DNA from: Kiritimatiellia bacterium
Lineage (GTDB): Bacteria > Verrucomicrobiota > Kiritimatiellia > RFP12 > UBA1067
Direction of reading: 5' to 3'
DNA: 64,000 nt
Assembly (NCBI GenBank): GCA_017525225.1
Contig: JAFXTB010000037.1
Location: 1-64,000 of the forward strand
Part shown: one piece after another, positions 40,742 to 50,328 of the stretch
Layout: each line of letters starts with the position of its first letter
How positions within the stretch are numbered: position 1 is the first letter of the stretch
Notes under the pieces: model-generated
Database searches by the model: none
Seen by the model: only the letters and a program-made list of their open reading frames with translations
Told to the model about the DNA's origin: nothing
Position numbers and translations under genes: made by a program

Positions 40742-41722
40742 ATGAATAGCGGAGAAAAAGATTCGGGAGTTCCGGAGGCTGCACCCAGGGCGGCGATTGT
40801 CGGAGTGGTGGGGCGTACCAACGCCGGGAAGTCCACCATCGTCAACAGGCTCGTGGGCGAGAAGGTGTCCATAGTCAGTCCTGTGGAACAGACCACGCGC
40901 AACACGATACGCGGCATCGTTTCCGATGCGCGCGGACAGCTTGTGCTGCTGGACACCCCCGGCCTGCACAAGGCGGTCGGCCCTCTCGGTAGGCTGCTCA
41001 ACGGCATGGCGCGTGCCTCCAGCGCGGGTACTGACATCCTCTGCGCCGTGTTCGACGCCTCGCATGCGCCGCAGCTCGAGGATGAAGGCTGGATGGCGCG
41101 CATCGCGAAGGAGCGTCCCGAGAAGTGCGTGTTCGCGCTGAACAAGTGCGACCGTTCGCCGTTCTACGAGACGATGTTCCGCGACCTCTGGCGCGAAAGC
41201 GTCCGTCGCGCCAGGGAAATCGCCGGTTCGCGCGCCGAGGACGATCCTGCCGACAGGGAGCCGGTATGGGTGCTGAGCTGTGGCACGAAGCCCGGTGGAT
41301 GCGACGATCTTCTGGATGCGCTCTTCGCCCTCGCACCCGAAGGCGCGCCGCTGTTCCCGGACGATATCGTCACGGACTATCCGCGCAAGCTGGCCATCGC
41401 GGACGTGGTGCGCGAGAAACTGCTTCAGCGCGTGTACGACGAGGTACCGCATGAGCTGGGCGTGGTGGTCTCGGGCATCCGGGAGGACCGTCGCGGATGG
41501 GATGTGTCGGTGACGGTGTATGTGAACCGCCAGTCGCAGAAGGGCATAGTGATAGGTCCCGCGGGACGCATCATGAAGGCGGTGCGCCAGTCGGCGGAGC
41601 CGGAGCTTTCGGAGATGTTCGGGGTGAAGGTGCGGCTGGAGCTATGGGTGAAGGTGGAGCCAGGCTGGATGAAGAACTCCCGTCTTCTGTCGGAGATGGG
41701 GTACATGGGAGGTGTCAGGTGA
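40742..41722 (+). CDS. era: GTPase Era
   Basis: A 326-residue GTPase that helps 16S rRNA maturation and 30S assembly. G1 is GVVGRTNAGKSTIVNRL, G2 lies in VEQTTRNTIRG, G3 is LLDTPGLHK and G4 is FALNKCDRS. The C-terminal KH domain has VYVNRQSQKGIVIGPAGRIMK and ends with the typical VKVEPGWMKN. The start is the ATG after the -10 box, because the sequence upstream is non-coding in type. It heads a six-gene run with overlapping stops and starts, so its level is tied to the envelope genes and pyrE behind it. Confidence 0.93.
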   Translation: MNSGEKDSGVPEAAPRAAIVGVVGRTNAGKSTIVNRLVGEKVSIVSPVEQTTRNTIRGIVSDARGQLVLLDTPGLHKAVGPLGRLLNGMARASSAGTDILCAVFDASHAPQLEDEGWMARIAKERPEKCVFALNKCDRSPFYETMFRDLWRESVRRAREIAGSRAEDDPADREPVWVLSCGTKPGGCDDLLDALFALAPEGAPLFPDDIVTDYPRKLAIADVVREKLLQRVYDEVPHELGVVVSGIREDRRGWDVSVTVYVNRQSQKGIVIGPAGRIMKAVRQSAEPELSEMFGVKVRLELWVKVEPGWMKNSRLLSEMGYMGGVR

Positions 41723-44196
41723 TGGGCCGCCGGTCCAGCTTCTGCCTGCTCATGGCCTTCGCGGCGATGTCGGTCGTGGCGGCGCCGGCCGAGTCCGAAC
41801 CGGAACGGCAGTTGGACGTGGCGCGGCAGGCCATTCGCGACGAGCTGTGGTCCATAGCCGCGCGCAGGGCGGACGCCGCGGCCAAGGACAAGGATCTATC
41901 CACGCAGGCGCATCTGGCCAAGCTTGAGGCCCTTGCCGGCCAGGGGCGCTTTGCGGACATGCTTTCCCAGCTTGACGCCTGGAACGAGACCGGCGAGACG
42001 TTCCGCTACTGGCGCGCCTGGACGCAGGCCAGGCTCGGGCGAATGGACGAGGCTCGCCGATCGCTGGGCGGCGAGTTCGCCGACCCAAGCATCGCGGCGC
42101 TGGTCCACAGGCTTCGCGCGCGGATCGACGCCGCGGCCGGCGATCGCAAGTCCGCCGAGGACAGCTTCCGGCTGGCGGCGGTGGCTGTGGCGTCCAATGC
42201 CACGCAGTGCGCGGAGAACGCCGTGGAATGGGCGCAGATGCTTTCGGACGCGGGCGACGCCGTAGCGGCGCTTGCCGTGCTGAAGAACGAGAGAGCGCTG
42301 GATGCGGTCGGCATGGCGGGCGATTTCGCGAGGGCGCAGGCGGCGGATCTGCTCTTGCGGACGGGGCGTACGGCCGAGGCCGAGGCGATGCTCCAGCGGT
42401 TGCTGGACGCAGGGACGAACACCGAGGAACGCATCTACGTGCAGACGGCCTGCACGCTGGCCCGTAGGCAGAAGGACCCTGTACGCAGGCTCGAGCTTGC
42501 CGGAAAGGCCGTGGCGAGGGCGAGGCGTCCCGAGCTGCGCAGGGCGGCCGGCTATCTGCTGGGCGGCTTCGAGCTGGAGCGCGCGGATAAGCGTGCCGAC
42601 GGCGTGGCGCGGATCAAGCGGCTCGTGAAGGAGTTCCCGGAGACACCCGATTCGCGGGCCGCCTCGCTGGCGTTGGCGGATTCGCTCCTTGCCGCCGGCG
42701 ATGCCGCGGCGGCGGCGACTGGATACCGGCTGTTCCTCGAGATGTATCCCGAGGTGGCGGTCTCCGGCGACGCCCGCGGGCTGGAGGGACGAGGCTGGGC
42801 GCAGTTGTCGCTGGGCCGCCGCACCGAGGCAATCGGCACCTTCGCGCGCGCGGCGCAGGTGGCGACGAACGAGATCGTGAAGGCGCGATGCCTCTTCAAG
42901 CAGGGCGATGCGCTCGTGCAGGACGGTCGGTTCGACGAGGCCGTGCCGCTTTTCGCCAAGGTCGCCGGGATGGGCGGCGGCCTGGCCGCGCGTGCGCGTT
43001 TCAGCCGCGCCGACGCGCTTGAGCGGGCTGGACACGTCGAAGAGGCGGAGGCGGCTTTCAGCGACATCGAGAAGGGCAGTGACGAGCAGGCTGACGAGGC
43101 GAGATTGAGGCTGGCAAACCGGCAGGCGGTGTCCGGAAGATTCGTGCAGGCGGTCGAGACGTACGAAAGGCTGCTCAAGGGCAAGGACATTACCCCGAAG
43201 CTCAAGGAACGCGCGTACATAGGCCGCGGCCGCGCATGCTACAGGACGTACCGCTTCAAGGATGCCGCCGCGGACTTCGCCCGCGCGGCGGAGATCGCGC
43301 CTGCCCGCCGCGACGAGATGCGCTTTCTTTCCGCGCTCTGCAAGTATGGCGATGGACACGAGGCCGAGGCCAAGGACATGGTGGCTACGCTTCTCGTGGA
43401 GGCCAAGGACGAACGTCTGCGCAACGATCTGGGGCTGTGGCTTGCACGCTACGACGCGAACCACGGCAACTGGGTAGCCGCGGAGACTGGGTTCGAGGCG
43501 TATGCGCGGTCCTGCACGAACCGTCCGCTGCAGGCGGCGGACGCGCTGGTACGCGCGGCGCGGGTGGCCGGGGCGAGGTCCGACTACGCCAAGGCCGTGG
43601 AGCTGGTCTCGCAGGCTGTCAAGACCGCGCCCGACGCCCCGTTCCTCGCGGATGCGCTCATAGTGCAGGGCGAGGCGCTGATGGTGCTGGCCCGCTACGA
43701 CGACGCCGTGCTCGTGCTCGACCGGGCGCTGCTGGCGTCGCCGGCCGAGTCCGCCGCGCGCCGCGCCGCCATGCTCAAGGCCGATGCGCTCTTCGCCATG
43801 GGCGCCGACGACGGAGCGCGCTATCTGGAGGCGCTTGCCGCCTATCGCGCACTCTCCTCGGATGCGGGGCTCTCGCCTTCCGCGCGCCTCGAGGTGGCGT
43901 TCAAGATCGGCCGCACGCTCGAGAAGATGCGCCGCTTCGATGATGCCGCCGAACAGTACTATGCCGAGGTGGTGATTGCCTTCGAGAATAAAATGAAAGC
44001 TGGCGAATGGTTCGACGATTCCGCCCGTGCGTTCTTCGCAAGGGCGGCGTTCACGCTTGCGGACCACTACGAGTCGAAGGGAGACTACGTACAGGTCAAA
44101 AGCGTTCTGAAGAGAGTAGTGGATTCAAAGGTGCCGGCTGCGGACGAGGCGCGCAAGCGCATCGCGCGGCTTGAGGCGAAAGGCAGGGTGCTATGA
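41722..44196 (+). CDS. Exported TPR-repeat protein
   Basis: An 824-residue protein with a signal peptide (FCLLMAFAAMSVVAAPA) followed by about fifteen or more tetratricopeptide-like helix pairs rich in Ala, Arg and Glu (for example AFLADALIVQGEALMVLARYDDAVLVLDRALL and FKIGRTLEKMRRFDDAAEQYY patterns). It lies in the periplasm and probably acts as a scaffold. Its ATG overlaps the era stop (TGATG), with GGGAGG upstream, and its own end overlaps the ExbB start by ATGA. TPR proteins in such positions often work with Tol/Exb energy systems, as CpoB does with Tol; that role here is inference. Confidence 0.82.
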   Translation: MGRRSSFCLLMAFAAMSVVAAPAESEPERQLDVARQAIRDELWSIAARRADAAAKDKDLSTQAHLAKLEALAGQGRFADMLSQLDAWNETGETFRYWRAWTQARLGRMDEARRSLGGEFADPSIAALVHRLRARIDAAAGDRKSAEDSFRLAAVAVASNATQCAENAVEWAQMLSDAGDAVAALAVLKNERALDAVGMAGDFARAQAADLLLRTGRTAEAEAMLQRLLDAGTNTEERIYVQTACTLARRQKDPVRRLELAGKAVARARRPELRRAAGYLLGGFELERADKRADGVARIKRLVKEFPETPDSRAASLALADSLLAAGDAAAAATGYRLFLEMYPEVAVSGDARGLEGRGWAQLSLGRRTEAIGTFARAAQVATNEIVKARCLFKQGDALVQDGRFDEAVPLFAKVAGMGGGLAARARFSRADALERAGHVEEAEAAFSDIEKGSDEQADEARLRLANRQAVSGRFVQAVETYERLLKGKDITPKLKERAYIGRGRACYRTYRFKDAAADFARAAEIAPARRDEMRFLSALCKYGDGHEAEAKDMVATLLVEAKDERLRNDLGLWLARYDANHGNWVAAETGFEAYARSCTNRPLQAADALVRAARVAGARSDYAKAVELVSQAVKTAPDAPFLADALIVQGEALMVLARYDDAVLVLDRALLASPAESAARRAAMLKADALFAMGADDGARYLEALAAYRALSSDAGLSPSARLEVAFKIGRTLEKMRRFDDAAEQYYAEVVIAFENKMKAGEWFDDSARAFFARAAFTLADHYESKGDYVQVKSVLKRVVDSKVPAADEARKRIARLEAKGRVL

Positions 44197-44810
44197 ACGT
44201 ATGGACATTCGCGGGTGGTCCCGTGTTCTGGCTGCTGGCGGCCATGCTTGTGGCGGCGGTGGCGATATTCCTCGTGCGGCTGCTCGAGCTCAGGCGTGCA
44301 CACATAGACTACGTGGACTTCATCCATGGCGTGGGCAACCTGCTCTCGGGCGGACGGGTGGACGAGGCCCTTGCCCTATGCGACGACACGGCCGTGCCGG
44401 TGACGCGCGTCGTGGCGGCGGCGATACGGCGCCGCGCCGACTCCGCGCGTGCGCTGCGCGAGGCGATCGACACGTCCGGTAGAGTGGAGGTGGGGCGCAT
44501 CGCCCGCCGCTTCGCCGCGCTGGCGATCATCGCGCAGACGGCGCCGCTCATCGGCCTCATGGGGACCTTCTTCGGCGGCATCCACGCGGTGAACGCCCTC
44601 AATGCCGCCGCGCTCGTATCGCGGGGCGACCTGCTGGCGGGTCTCATGGAGGCGCTTGTCTCGGCCGCCGCCGGCCTGCTTGTGGGCATCCCGGCGCAGG
44701 TGATGTATGGAGTGCTGCGCGTACGCTTCGAGCGGCTCGTCATCGAGCTGGAGGCGGCGGCAAGCGAGGTGCTGATGCTGCTCACGACGCATCGGACGGG
44801 GGTGTCATGA
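44193..44810 (+). CDS. MotA/TolQ/ExbB-family proton channel
   Basis: A 205-residue inner-membrane protein with three hydrophobic segments (about 8-30, 108-130 and 147-170). The second and third carry the family signature: FAALAIIAQTAPLIGLMGTFFGGIHAVNAL and LLAGLMEALVSAAAGLLVGIPAQVMYG. With the next protein it should form the channel that couples the proton gradient to an outer-membrane process. It begins inside the TPR stop and ends inside the start of the ExbD-like gene. ExbB and TolQ cannot be told apart from sequence alone. Confidence 0.88.
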   Translation: MNVWTFAGGPVFWLLAAMLVAAVAIFLVRLLELRRAHIDYVDFIHGVGNLLSGGRVDEALALCDDTAVPVTRVVAAAIRRRADSARALREAIDTSGRVEVGRIARRFAALAIIAQTAPLIGLMGTFFGGIHAVNALNAAALVSRGDLLAGLMEALVSAAAGLLVGIPAQVMYGVLRVRFERLVIELEAAASEVLMLLTTHRTGVS

Positions 44811-45295
44811 ACGGACGTTCCGAATGGGGATGGCTGCCGCCCTCCGACGAGGGCATCTGGCGCTATGGCGCGGTATGGATGCGGCCGTTCGTTGCATCGG
44901 CCCCCTGGCTGACGCTTGCGGTGCTGATGGCGCTTGTGGCGCTGGCCGAGAACCGCTTCACCGTGGCGCCGGGCCTGGTGCTGGATCTGCCCGCCACCAC
45001 CTTGCGCGAGTCGGACGTGGCCGGTCTCGTGGCGCTGGTGCTGCCGATGGCGCGTGAAAGCGGCAGCGGCGAGGAGACGTTCGTGTTCTTCGACGATGTG
45101 CGCTTCGCCGTCTCCGATCCGTCCGCCGCGGCGTCGCTCAGGCGGAATCTTGAGGAACGTCTCGCCACGGACCGTTCGGGCACGCTGCTGCTGCTGGCCG
45201 ACAGGCGGGTGCCGTCGGGCGATCTCGTGGGGCTTGCTGAGCTGGCGCGCAAGGCTGGCGCACGGCGTGTTCAGATAGCGGAGAAGCGCGACTGA
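44807..45295 (+). CDS. ExbD/TolR-like biopolymer transport protein
   Basis: A 162-residue protein with one membrane segment (residues about 28-47, SAPWLTLAVLMALVALAENRF) and a periplasmic domain with the ExbD pattern (VLDLPATTLRE, FVFFDDVRFAVSD, LLLLADRRVPSGDLVGLAELARKAGARRVQIAE). The canonical membrane Asp of ExbD/TolR is not obvious in the segment, which is unusual for a proton-coupled stator. It overlaps ExbB by 4 nt and the next gene by 1 nt. Confidence 0.78.
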   Translation: MNGRSEWGWLPPSDEGIWRYGAVWMRPFVASAPWLTLAVLMALVALAENRFTVAPGLVLDLPATTLRESDVAGLVALVLPMARESGSGEETFVFFDDVRFAVSDPSAAASLRRNLEERLATDRSGTLLLLADRRVPSGDLVGLAELARKAGARRVQIAEKRD

Positions 45296-45792
45296 TGCGG
45301 TGGTTCCTCCAGCTTGCGGTGTTTGCGCTCCTGCTGCTGCTCTTCGCGCTGCAGTTCCCGCGGTCCGCGCTGTTCTTCAGGCCGGTGCGCGTGCCGCCGA
45401 TCGTACCTAGCGTTTCGCTTGTGACGTTGGATGCCGCCGCGTACGCCCGTATCATGCGCATGGCGCATTCCGACCTCGACAACCCGTTCCAAGCATGGCA
45501 GGATGGCGCGATGGATAGCGGCGCCGGGATGTTCGCCATTCACGAGACCCTGCCGCCACCTGCGGCTCTGCCGCTGCCGGTGGACTTCGCGCGCTCGTCC
45601 CTGCCGCCCGCCATGCCACCTGCGCGGCTGGTCATGCCGCTCAAGCCGCCGACGCTCGCCGCCCCGCCCTCCGCTCCGCCCCCCGCCCAGCCCCCAGCGG
45701 CGAAACCGCCCACGGAGCCGGTCCGCCCGGCCGCGGATCTTCTTAATCTCGACGATTTCGACACCCTAAGGGAAAGGAATGAATACCAATGA
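45295..45792 (+). CDS. Pro-rich single-pass membrane protein, TonB-like position
   Basis: A 165-residue protein with an N-terminal membrane anchor (residues about 4-22, FLQLAVFALLLLLFALQFP) and a region of Pro and Ala at 85-150 (for example PPSAPPPAQPPAAKPPTEPV). Position and shape are those of TonB or TolA, which span the periplasm with a Pro-rich arm, but there is no C-terminal TonB domain; the end (LLNLDDFDTLRERNEYQ) is short. It may pass force to another protein. It overlaps its two neighbours, so it belongs to the Exb operon. No firm function. Confidence 0.65.
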   Translation: MRWFLQLAVFALLLLLFALQFPRSALFFRPVRVPPIVPSVSLVTLDAAAYARIMRMAHSDLDNPFQAWQDGAMDSGAGMFAIHETLPPPAALPLPVDFARSSLPPAMPPARLVMPLKPPTLAAPPSAPPPAQPPAAKPPTEPVRPAADLLNLDDFDTLRERNEYQ

Positions 45793-46403
45793 CGGATAGA
45801 CAGATTCTGAAGTTCTTCGCCGACACCGGCGCACTTCTTGAAGGCCATTTCGAGCTGCGCTCGGGCCTCCACTCCGACCGCTACTTCCAGTGCGCGAACG
45901 TGCTACGCTATCCGCGCATAGCCGAGAAGCTCTGCCGCGAGGTGACGATGCGCGCGGTGAAGAGCGGCAAGCTGGGCAAGCGCATCGACGGTGTGATCTC
46001 GCCCGCCGTGGGCGGCATCCTCGTGGGGCACGAGGTGGCGCGCGCACTCGGCGTGAAGTGCGTCTTTGCCGAGAAGGTGCCCGATGGCGACAGGAAGGAC
46101 GCCACCGGCAAGCCTGTCACGAAGCTCGCAATGCGCCGCTTCGCCATCAGGAAGGGCGAACGCTATGTCGTCGCCGAGGATGTTGTGACCAAGGGCGGAC
46201 GCGTGCAGGAGACGATCGATCTCGTGAAGGCGGCGGGTGCAAAGGTCGCCGGCGTGGTGCTGCTCGTGGACCGCAGCGCCGGCAAGGTGAAGTTCGGCCG
46301 CATCCCCATGTTCTCTCTCATGCAGATGACGCCCACGACCTGGGAGCCCGGTGCCTGCCCGCTCTGCGCGAAGGGGTCCAGGCCCGTCCATCCCGGCAGC
46401 TGA
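45789..46403 (+). CDS. pyrE: Orotate phosphoribosyltransferase
   Basis: A 204-residue enzyme of pyrimidine synthesis that joins orotate and PRPP. Motifs: LEGHFELRSGLHSDRYFQCANV, DGVISPAVGGILVGHEVARALGVKCVFAEK, and the PRPP loop region VVAEDVVTKGGRVQETIDLVKAAGAKV. The C-terminal CPLCAKG suggests a small extra metal site, seen in some relatives of this type. The ATG overlaps the stop of the previous gene. Its place at the end of an envelope operon is odd for a nucleotide gene. Confidence 0.93.
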   Translation: MTDRQILKFFADTGALLEGHFELRSGLHSDRYFQCANVLRYPRIAEKLCREVTMRAVKSGKLGKRIDGVISPAVGGILVGHEVARALGVKCVFAEKVPDGDRKDATGKPVTKLAMRRFAIRKGERYVVAEDVVTKGGRVQETIDLVKAAGAKVAGVVLLVDRSAGKVKFGRIPMFSLMQMTPTTWEPGACPLCAKGSRPVHPGS

Positions 46404-46443
46404 GCGACCAGGCATCCGATCATCCAGCCACAGGACCACGATA

Positions 46444-48369
46444 ATGACCTGCATCATGAAAAAGACAAGCCATGCCGCGTTCGCGGCCTTTGCCGCGGCG
46501 CTTTCGCTCGCGGCTGCACCGGTCAAGGACGCCATGCGGGGCCCGGCGCTCAAGGACGTTCGCCTTGAGGGGTGGCTTGGCGCGAAGATGGATTCCTTCA
46601 TCTCGCACCGGCTCGTTGATCCCTTCATGCGTGAACAGGTGTTCGACGAGGCGCGGCAGGCGTTCGAGTGCCGCGACGACGACGACTTGAAGGTCGGCGG
46701 CAGGTGGCGTGGAGAGTTCTGGGGCAAGGAGATGCTATCCTCCGCGCGCGTCGCGGACTATCTGCAGAACGAGGAGTTCCTGTCCTTCGTCCGCGGGGAG
46801 TGCCACCGGCTCATGAAGTACCAGGATGCCGACGGCTATCTCGGCAGCTATGCCGACAAGGACTTCATCTACATCCGCGACCGCGAGGCGTGCATGAAGA
46901 GGTTCGGGTGGCTGTCGAACTGGAATCTCTGGAACCGCAAGTACTGCATCTGGGCAATGTTCATGGTCTACAAGGCCACCGGCGACAAGGCGATCCTGGC
47001 GTCCGTGGAGGCGCAGCTGAACCAGTGGATCGATTCGGTGCGCCGTGCCGGGGTGCCGATCTGCGACATGGGCGCGGCGGTGATGAACGGCATGCCGCCG
47101 ATGTCCATCTTGAAGCCGCTGCTGATGGTGTACGAGGAGACCGGCAACAGGAAGTACCTGGACTTCGCCACGGAGATGCTGCCGCTGTGGGACCGCGACG
47201 ACGGGCGCTGCCCTAACTTCTTCCGCAACGCGTCGTCGGGCAGGCCGTTGCACACATGGTACCCCGGTCCGCACAACTGGGCCAAGAGCTACGAGATGAT
47301 GAGCTGCCTCGACGGGCTGCTTGAATACTACCGCGTCACTGGCGAGCGGCGCTGCCTCGATGCCGTGGCGAAGATCCGCGATCTGCTCGAGAGGTACGAG
47401 TCCAACCCGCTGGGCGGCGTGGGTTTCTGCGACAAGTTCATAGGAGCGGCGTCCCGTCCGAACGGGATATCCGAGATCTGCGACGCGATCCATTGGATGC
47501 GGCTCAACATCGACCTCTTCCTGATCACGGGCGAGGACAGGTACATGGATTCTGTCGAGAAGTGCTGGTACAACAACTTCTTCGCGGGCGTCGACCGTGA
47601 TGGCCTCTTTGGCTCGTTCGCGGTCCGCGCGCTGGCGCGCCACGAGCATGAGATGCAGTGCGGCTACGCCTACAACCAGTGCTGCGTCAACAACGTGCCG
47701 CGCTCGTTCATGGATTTCGCCTCGTCGGCCGTCACCGTGGATGCGGACGGCGTCTTCCACGTGAACCAGTACCAGGATGCGACGGTGACTCTGGACGGCG
47801 TGAAGTTCACCATACGCGGCGGATATCCGGTGGAGGGGAAGGTGACCGTGGATGTGAAGGGCTGCGCGAAGAAGGTCGTGTTCCGCAAGCCGGCGTGGTG
47901 TCCGCGCATGGACGTGGCGGAGAATGGCGGCACATATACGCTCTCCTTTGACATGAATCCGCGGTTCGTGGCGTCCGCCCAGGTGGCGAACATGCAGGAC
48001 CCGTCGACGATGGCGGACACGGACAAGTGGGCGGAGCATCGCCATGCGGTCGCATGGAACATGGGCATGGATGTCCGCCGCCAGTACCGCGCGACGCCGG
48101 CGCTCGCGCTCTGGAACGGACCGCTGCTGCTGGCGAAGTCGCGCCGCGTGGGCATGGCCACCGAACAGCTCGAGAACGCCCAGTCGGTTGCCGGCAAGGG
48201 CTATCGGCCCGTGCTCAGGCGCATCCCGTCCGACCGGGTCATGGCCGCCTGGGAGGTGCGACTCGTCAAGGATGGCGAGCCGGACGTGACGGCCAAGGTC
48301 TGCGACTACCAGTCCGCGGCGGACGCCCGGCTCGGCCCTGGCTTCACGTGGTTCACGATCTGGTTCTGA
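46444..48369 (+). CDS. GH127-like beta-L-arabinofuranosidase (DUF1680), exported
   Basis: A protein of about 641 residues with a signal peptide (KKTSHAAFAAFAAALSLAAA). The start at 46444 has AGGA 8 nt upstream; a Met four codons later is also possible. The (alpha/alpha)6 barrel pattern of DUF1680 is clear: VGGRWRGEFWGKEMLSSARV, YQDADGYLGSY, LPLWDRDDGRCPNF, SEICDAIHWMRLN, and the Cys pair in YNQCCVNNVPR (C413, C414), which corresponds to the zinc-binding catalytic Cys site of GH127. The enzyme would take L-arabinose from plant glycans. It opens a four-gene glycan operon 40 nt after pyrE. Confidence 0.85.
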   Translation: MTCIMKKTSHAAFAAFAAALSLAAAPVKDAMRGPALKDVRLEGWLGAKMDSFISHRLVDPFMREQVFDEARQAFECRDDDDLKVGGRWRGEFWGKEMLSSARVADYLQNEEFLSFVRGECHRLMKYQDADGYLGSYADKDFIYIRDREACMKRFGWLSNWNLWNRKYCIWAMFMVYKATGDKAILASVEAQLNQWIDSVRRAGVPICDMGAAVMNGMPPMSILKPLLMVYEETGNRKYLDFATEMLPLWDRDDGRCPNFFRNASSGRPLHTWYPGPHNWAKSYEMMSCLDGLLEYYRVTGERRCLDAVAKIRDLLERYESNPLGGVGFCDKFIGAASRPNGISEICDAIHWMRLNIDLFLITGEDRYMDSVEKCWYNNFFAGVDRDGLFGSFAVRALARHEHEMQCGYAYNQCCVNNVPRSFMDFASSAVTVDADGVFHVNQYQDATVTLDGVKFTIRGGYPVEGKVTVDVKGCAKKVVFRKPAWCPRMDVAENGGTYTLSFDMNPRFVASAQVANMQDPSTMADTDKWAEHRHAVAWNMGMDVRRQYRATPALALWNGPLLLAKSRRVGMATEQLENAQSVAGKGYRPVLRRIPSDRVMAAWEVRLVKDGEPDVTAKVCDYQSAADARLGPGFTWFTIWF

Positions 48370-48399
48370 CGTTCACATTACATGCAAAGGAGAATAAGG

Positions 48400-50328
48400 A
48401 TGAAAAGAAGGTTGATGTTCGGCATCATGGCGGCATGCGCCGTCTCGGCCAGCGTGGCCGGATACAAGTACCCGCAGCGGATGGCGTACCGCTCGTTCCT
48501 GCCGGAGCTGGAGGAGACCGCCCGCTTCGCGGACATGGGCATACCGCTCAGGACGGTGTTCATCGCGAACACGGTCTGCAGCGACGGGCGTCCGTACTGT
48601 CAGTATCCGCCCGTCTGGAAGGGTTGCGGCAAGTACGACTTCGCGCCGGTGGACGCGCAGCTCGGCGACATCATCAAGGCCAGCCCCAAGGCCGAGTTCC
48701 AGATCTTCCTCGACCTGAACACGCCCATCTGGCTTACGCGCAAGGTCCACCACGACAGCTACAACGAGATCACGCACGCGCTGTGCTCGCCCATATACAT
48801 GAAGGAGGCGTCGGACTATCTCGAGAAGCTCGTGCGCTACATCGAGACGAACTACGGCGATCGCGTGAAGAGCTACACGATGCTGTGCGGCTATACCTCG
48901 GAATGGTTCGAGCGCAATCTCCGCCAGAGCCATGTGAAGAACCTCGCCTGGCGCAAGTGGTGCGCGGAGCGCGGCCTCAAGTACGACCTTTCCGCACCGA
49001 CGGAGTCGTATCTCGCGACCGGAGCGTTCGAGGGGACGGTGTACGACCCGGCGACCGAGCAGGAGAAGATCGACTTCTGGAAGTTCCACAACTGGATCAT
49101 CTCGGAAGGGGTGCTGCACTTCGCGCACATCGTCAAGCGCGCGGGCGGCGGCAAGCCGGTTGGCGCGGACTACGGCTACTACATGATCATCGACAAGGAT
49201 CCCTGCGGCGTGGGCAACCTCGACTACGAGCGCGTGATCGCCTCGCCGGACTTCGACTACATCACCTCGCCCGGCACGTACACCGGTCGCTCGATCGGCG
49301 GCGGTACGGGCTCGATGCTCGTCGCCGGGACATGCCGCCGCTACGGCAAGCGCTTCTTCTTCTCCATCGACCAGTGGCCGCACTCGTTGAAGAACCCGTA
49401 CGGCAGAGCATACTTCCACACGCTGGGCGACACTCTCGCCGGAAACACCCGGAACGCCGCATTCGTGCTGGTGTACCACGCAGACTTCCACTGGTTCGAC
49501 ATGTGGGGCGGATTCTACAAGGATCCAGAAATGAGGGAGCGCATCGTTAAGCTGGCCAAGATCCAGAAACGCTTCGCCAACGACGATTCCCCGCCATATG
49601 CGGACGTGCTGATCGTGGCCGACCCCGACAGCGCCTATGGACGCATCGACCCGCGCATGGCGGCGAACGACGAGCTGGGCAGGAACAAGGGTGCGCACTG
49701 CCCCGAGGGCTTCGTGCCCGCCTACGGCTGCGGCGAGGAGTTCCGCAACCGCATCAACCACATCGGCGTGGGCTACGACGTAGTCTCCTTCAACGACCTG
49801 CCGCACATCGACCTCAAGCCGTTCAAGGCCATCATCCTTTCCGACGTGTGGACCATCTCGCCCGAGAAGGCGAAGGTGCTGCGCGAGCACGTGCTGAAGG
49901 ATGGCCGCACGGCGATCTGGGCGTATGCGCCCGGCGTGTCGGACGGCAAGTCCGTCGATGCGAAGCGCATCCGCACCTGGGCGGGAGTAGACTTCAAGAC
50001 CCCCGGCGTCACCACCACGGCGATGGACGGCTGGAAGGCCGTGTACGCCTACGACTACCGCCTGCTCACGCCTGGGAAGTTCAAGGAGGTCCTGAAGGCG
50101 GCGGGCTGCCATTTCTGGACGGACGAGCCGGTGCCTGTGATGGTGAACGGGCGGCTCCTCGCCATCCACGTGAAGGATGGCGGCAGGAAGGCCGTGCATT
50201 TGCCGCGCAGGTGCACCAAGGTGATGGACCTTATCGCGGACCGCGTTGTGGCGACGGACTGCACGGACTTTGAGGACGATTTCGCCACGCCCGACACTAA
50301 GATCTACGAGACCGTCTATGAAAAGTAA
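48400..50328 (+). CDS. GH42-like beta-galactosidase-type protein, exported
   Basis: A 642-residue protein with a signal peptide (RRLMFGIMAACAVSASVAG). Residues 30-390 look like a GH42-type TIM barrel (AEFQIFLDLNTPIWL, EKLVRYIETNYGDRVKSYTMLCGYTSEWF, where a GH42 acid/base Glu may lie, and later FFFSIDQWPHS). Residues 400-560 resemble the trimerisation (glutamine-amidotransferase-like) domain of GH42: YADVLIVADPDSAYGRI, FKAIILSDVWTISPEKAKVLREHVLKDGRTAIWAYAPG. The ATG follows AAAGGAG by 7 nt. Its catalytic residues are not certain, and the substrate is open; the neighbours suggest a plant-type or host glycan. Confidence 0.72.
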   Translation: MKRRLMFGIMAACAVSASVAGYKYPQRMAYRSFLPELEETARFADMGIPLRTVFIANTVCSDGRPYCQYPPVWKGCGKYDFAPVDAQLGDIIKASPKAEFQIFLDLNTPIWLTRKVHHDSYNEITHALCSPIYMKEASDYLEKLVRYIETNYGDRVKSYTMLCGYTSEWFERNLRQSHVKNLAWRKWCAERGLKYDLSAPTESYLATGAFEGTVYDPATEQEKIDFWKFHNWIISEGVLHFAHIVKRAGGGKPVGADYGYYMIIDKDPCGVGNLDYERVIASPDFDYITSPGTYTGRSIGGGTGSMLVAGTCRRYGKRFFFSIDQWPHSLKNPYGRAYFHTLGDTLAGNTRNAAFVLVYHADFHWFDMWGGFYKDPEMRERIVKLAKIQKRFANDDSPPYADVLIVADPDSAYGRIDPRMAANDELGRNKGAHCPEGFVPAYGCGEEFRNRINHIGVGYDVVSFNDLPHIDLKPFKAIILSDVWTISPEKAKVLREHVLKDGRTAIWAYAPGVSDGKSVDAKRIRTWAGVDFKTPGVTTTAMDGWKAVYAYDYRLLTPGKFKEVLKAAGCHFWTDEPVPVMVNGRLLAIHVKDGGRKAVHLPRRCTKVMDLIADRVVATDCTDFEDDFATPDTKIYETVYEK

